The translations under genes and the position numbers were made by a program. The notes under the pieces were generated by a model. It saw nothing but the letters and a program-made list of their open reading frames with translations, had not been told where the DNA came from and made no database searches. From contig CAIJXV010000109.1 of assembly GCA_903824675.1 (NCBI GenBank), positions 1 through 32,400 on the forward strand: a DNA stretch of 32,400 nt, written 5' to 3'. Below, piece after piece: positions 32,134 through 32,400 of the stretch (position 1 is its first letter; every line of letters begins with the position of its first letter). The stretch is from an uncultured bacterium. Its GTDB lineage: Bacteria > Verrucomicrobiota > Kiritimatiellia > CAIKKV01 > CAIJXV01.

Positions 32134-32400
32134 ATGAGTTCACTATACCGCCGGCGATGGGGGCGGTCTATTCGATTTTTTTCGAGACGCTGGCGACCAT
32201 TGAACGGAAAAGCTTTCATATTGCACTATGCCAAAACCACCGGGGCAGATTCGCCCGGCAATGGGAAGTTATCCTTCCGGTGTGACGCCGCTGTCGCGGC
32301 TTTCCGTTATGCGGTAGTGGAGTTTGACAACCTTCCCAGGCCGGAGCAATTTGCATTCTGGCACTCGATTATCAGCAAGGACCTGCTGGATGTTGCCGTC
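32134..32400 (+). CDS. Primase/replication-type protein, partial, likely frameshifted
   Basis: The frame is open from 32086 through the right edge, with an ATG at 32134, giving at least 89 residues. GNGKLSFRCDAAVAAFRYAV, EFDNLPRPEQFAFWHS and KDLLDVAV match the part of phage/plasmid primase-like proteins just before the SGGKS(I/V)H motif, which would lie outside. The first 25 residues (SSLYRRRWGRSIRFF) look out of frame. The neighbouring frame from 32100 (VYSIFFETLATIERKSF) fits better as the N-terminal part, so a single-base shift near 32220 is likely. This may be a decayed element. Confidence 0.55.
   Translation, partial: MSSLYRRRWGRSIRFFSRRWRPLNGKAFILHYAKTTGADSPGNGKLSFRCDAAVAAFRYAVVEFDNLPRPEQFAFWHSIISKDLLDVAV

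Noticed and set aside
1-32400. CRISPR array
   Set aside because: No regularly spaced direct repeats with unique spacers were seen.

Overview
The window reads as a chromosomal segment of a GC-rich, Gram-negative bacterium, probably an anaerobe. Coding is dense on both strands, with lipoprotein and signal-peptide genes and a sigma-54 gene. A DUF4838 carbohydrate-type protein, a trimethylamine-methyltransferase-like protein, a free-standing four-helix-bundle (IVS-type) gene and ATTCC-rich spacers recall PVC-type genomes (Verrucomicrobia, Lentisphaerae, Kiritimatiellota). That placement is an inference from gene content. No rRNA gene, intact tRNA gene or CRISPR array was seen.

Layout. 1-140: apparent right end of a transposon-like element (a 23-codon tail and two terminal repeats). 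201-8343: catabolic block, all on the minus strand (MttB-like methyltransferase, D-aminoacylase-type amidohydrolase, zinc-ribbon protein, alpha/beta hydrolase, DUF4838 protein, HTH regulator, beta-hydroxyacid dehydrogenase). 8491-10669: secreted charged protein, dGTPase, and QueF, which overlaps the dGTPase gene tail to tail. 10807-15765: a metal/thiol-redox operon headed by an ArsR repressor (ArsP-type permease, glutaredoxin-size CxxC protein, DGC zinc-binding protein, membrane thioredoxin, CcdA-like protein, small Cys protein, SAM methyltransferase). It is interrupted by a four-helix-bundle gene bounded by perfect 19-bp inverted repeats. 15687-17900: RecQ, convergent with and overlapping the methyltransferase. 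18116-22485: a second ArsR-led arsenic/metal cluster (Cys-rich peptide, P1B ATPase, thioredoxin-type ArsC, Acr3). 22486-23013: structured spacer. 23014-29719: housekeeping block (RpoN, WalJ-like hydrolase, MFS transporter, hexose-6-phosphate mutarotase, class III aminotransferase, lipoprotein). 29801-32400: accessory island with a small orphan, gene-poor DNA, a BrnT/BrnA toxin-antitoxin pair, a 22-bp direct-repeat pair with a tRNA-Ser 3'-end scrap, a DUF4160/DUF2442 pair, and a primase-like gene that runs off the window and looks frameshifted.

How the genes fit. The two ArsR regulons look complementary. The first pairs an efflux permease with a cytoplasm-to-periplasm thiol relay (CcdA-like plus thioredoxins). 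The second reduces arsenate with a thioredoxin-coupled enzyme and exports arsenite through Acr3, alongside a P1B metal pump. The first arsR has a textbook sigma-70 promoter with an inverted repeat lying across spacer and -10, and its start codon sits where transcription should begin, which predicts a leaderless mRNA. brnT shows the same geometry. The most unusual items are the inverted-repeat-bounded four-helix-bundle unit inside the operon, the two long tail-to-tail gene overlaps, and the repeat-rich island at the right end.
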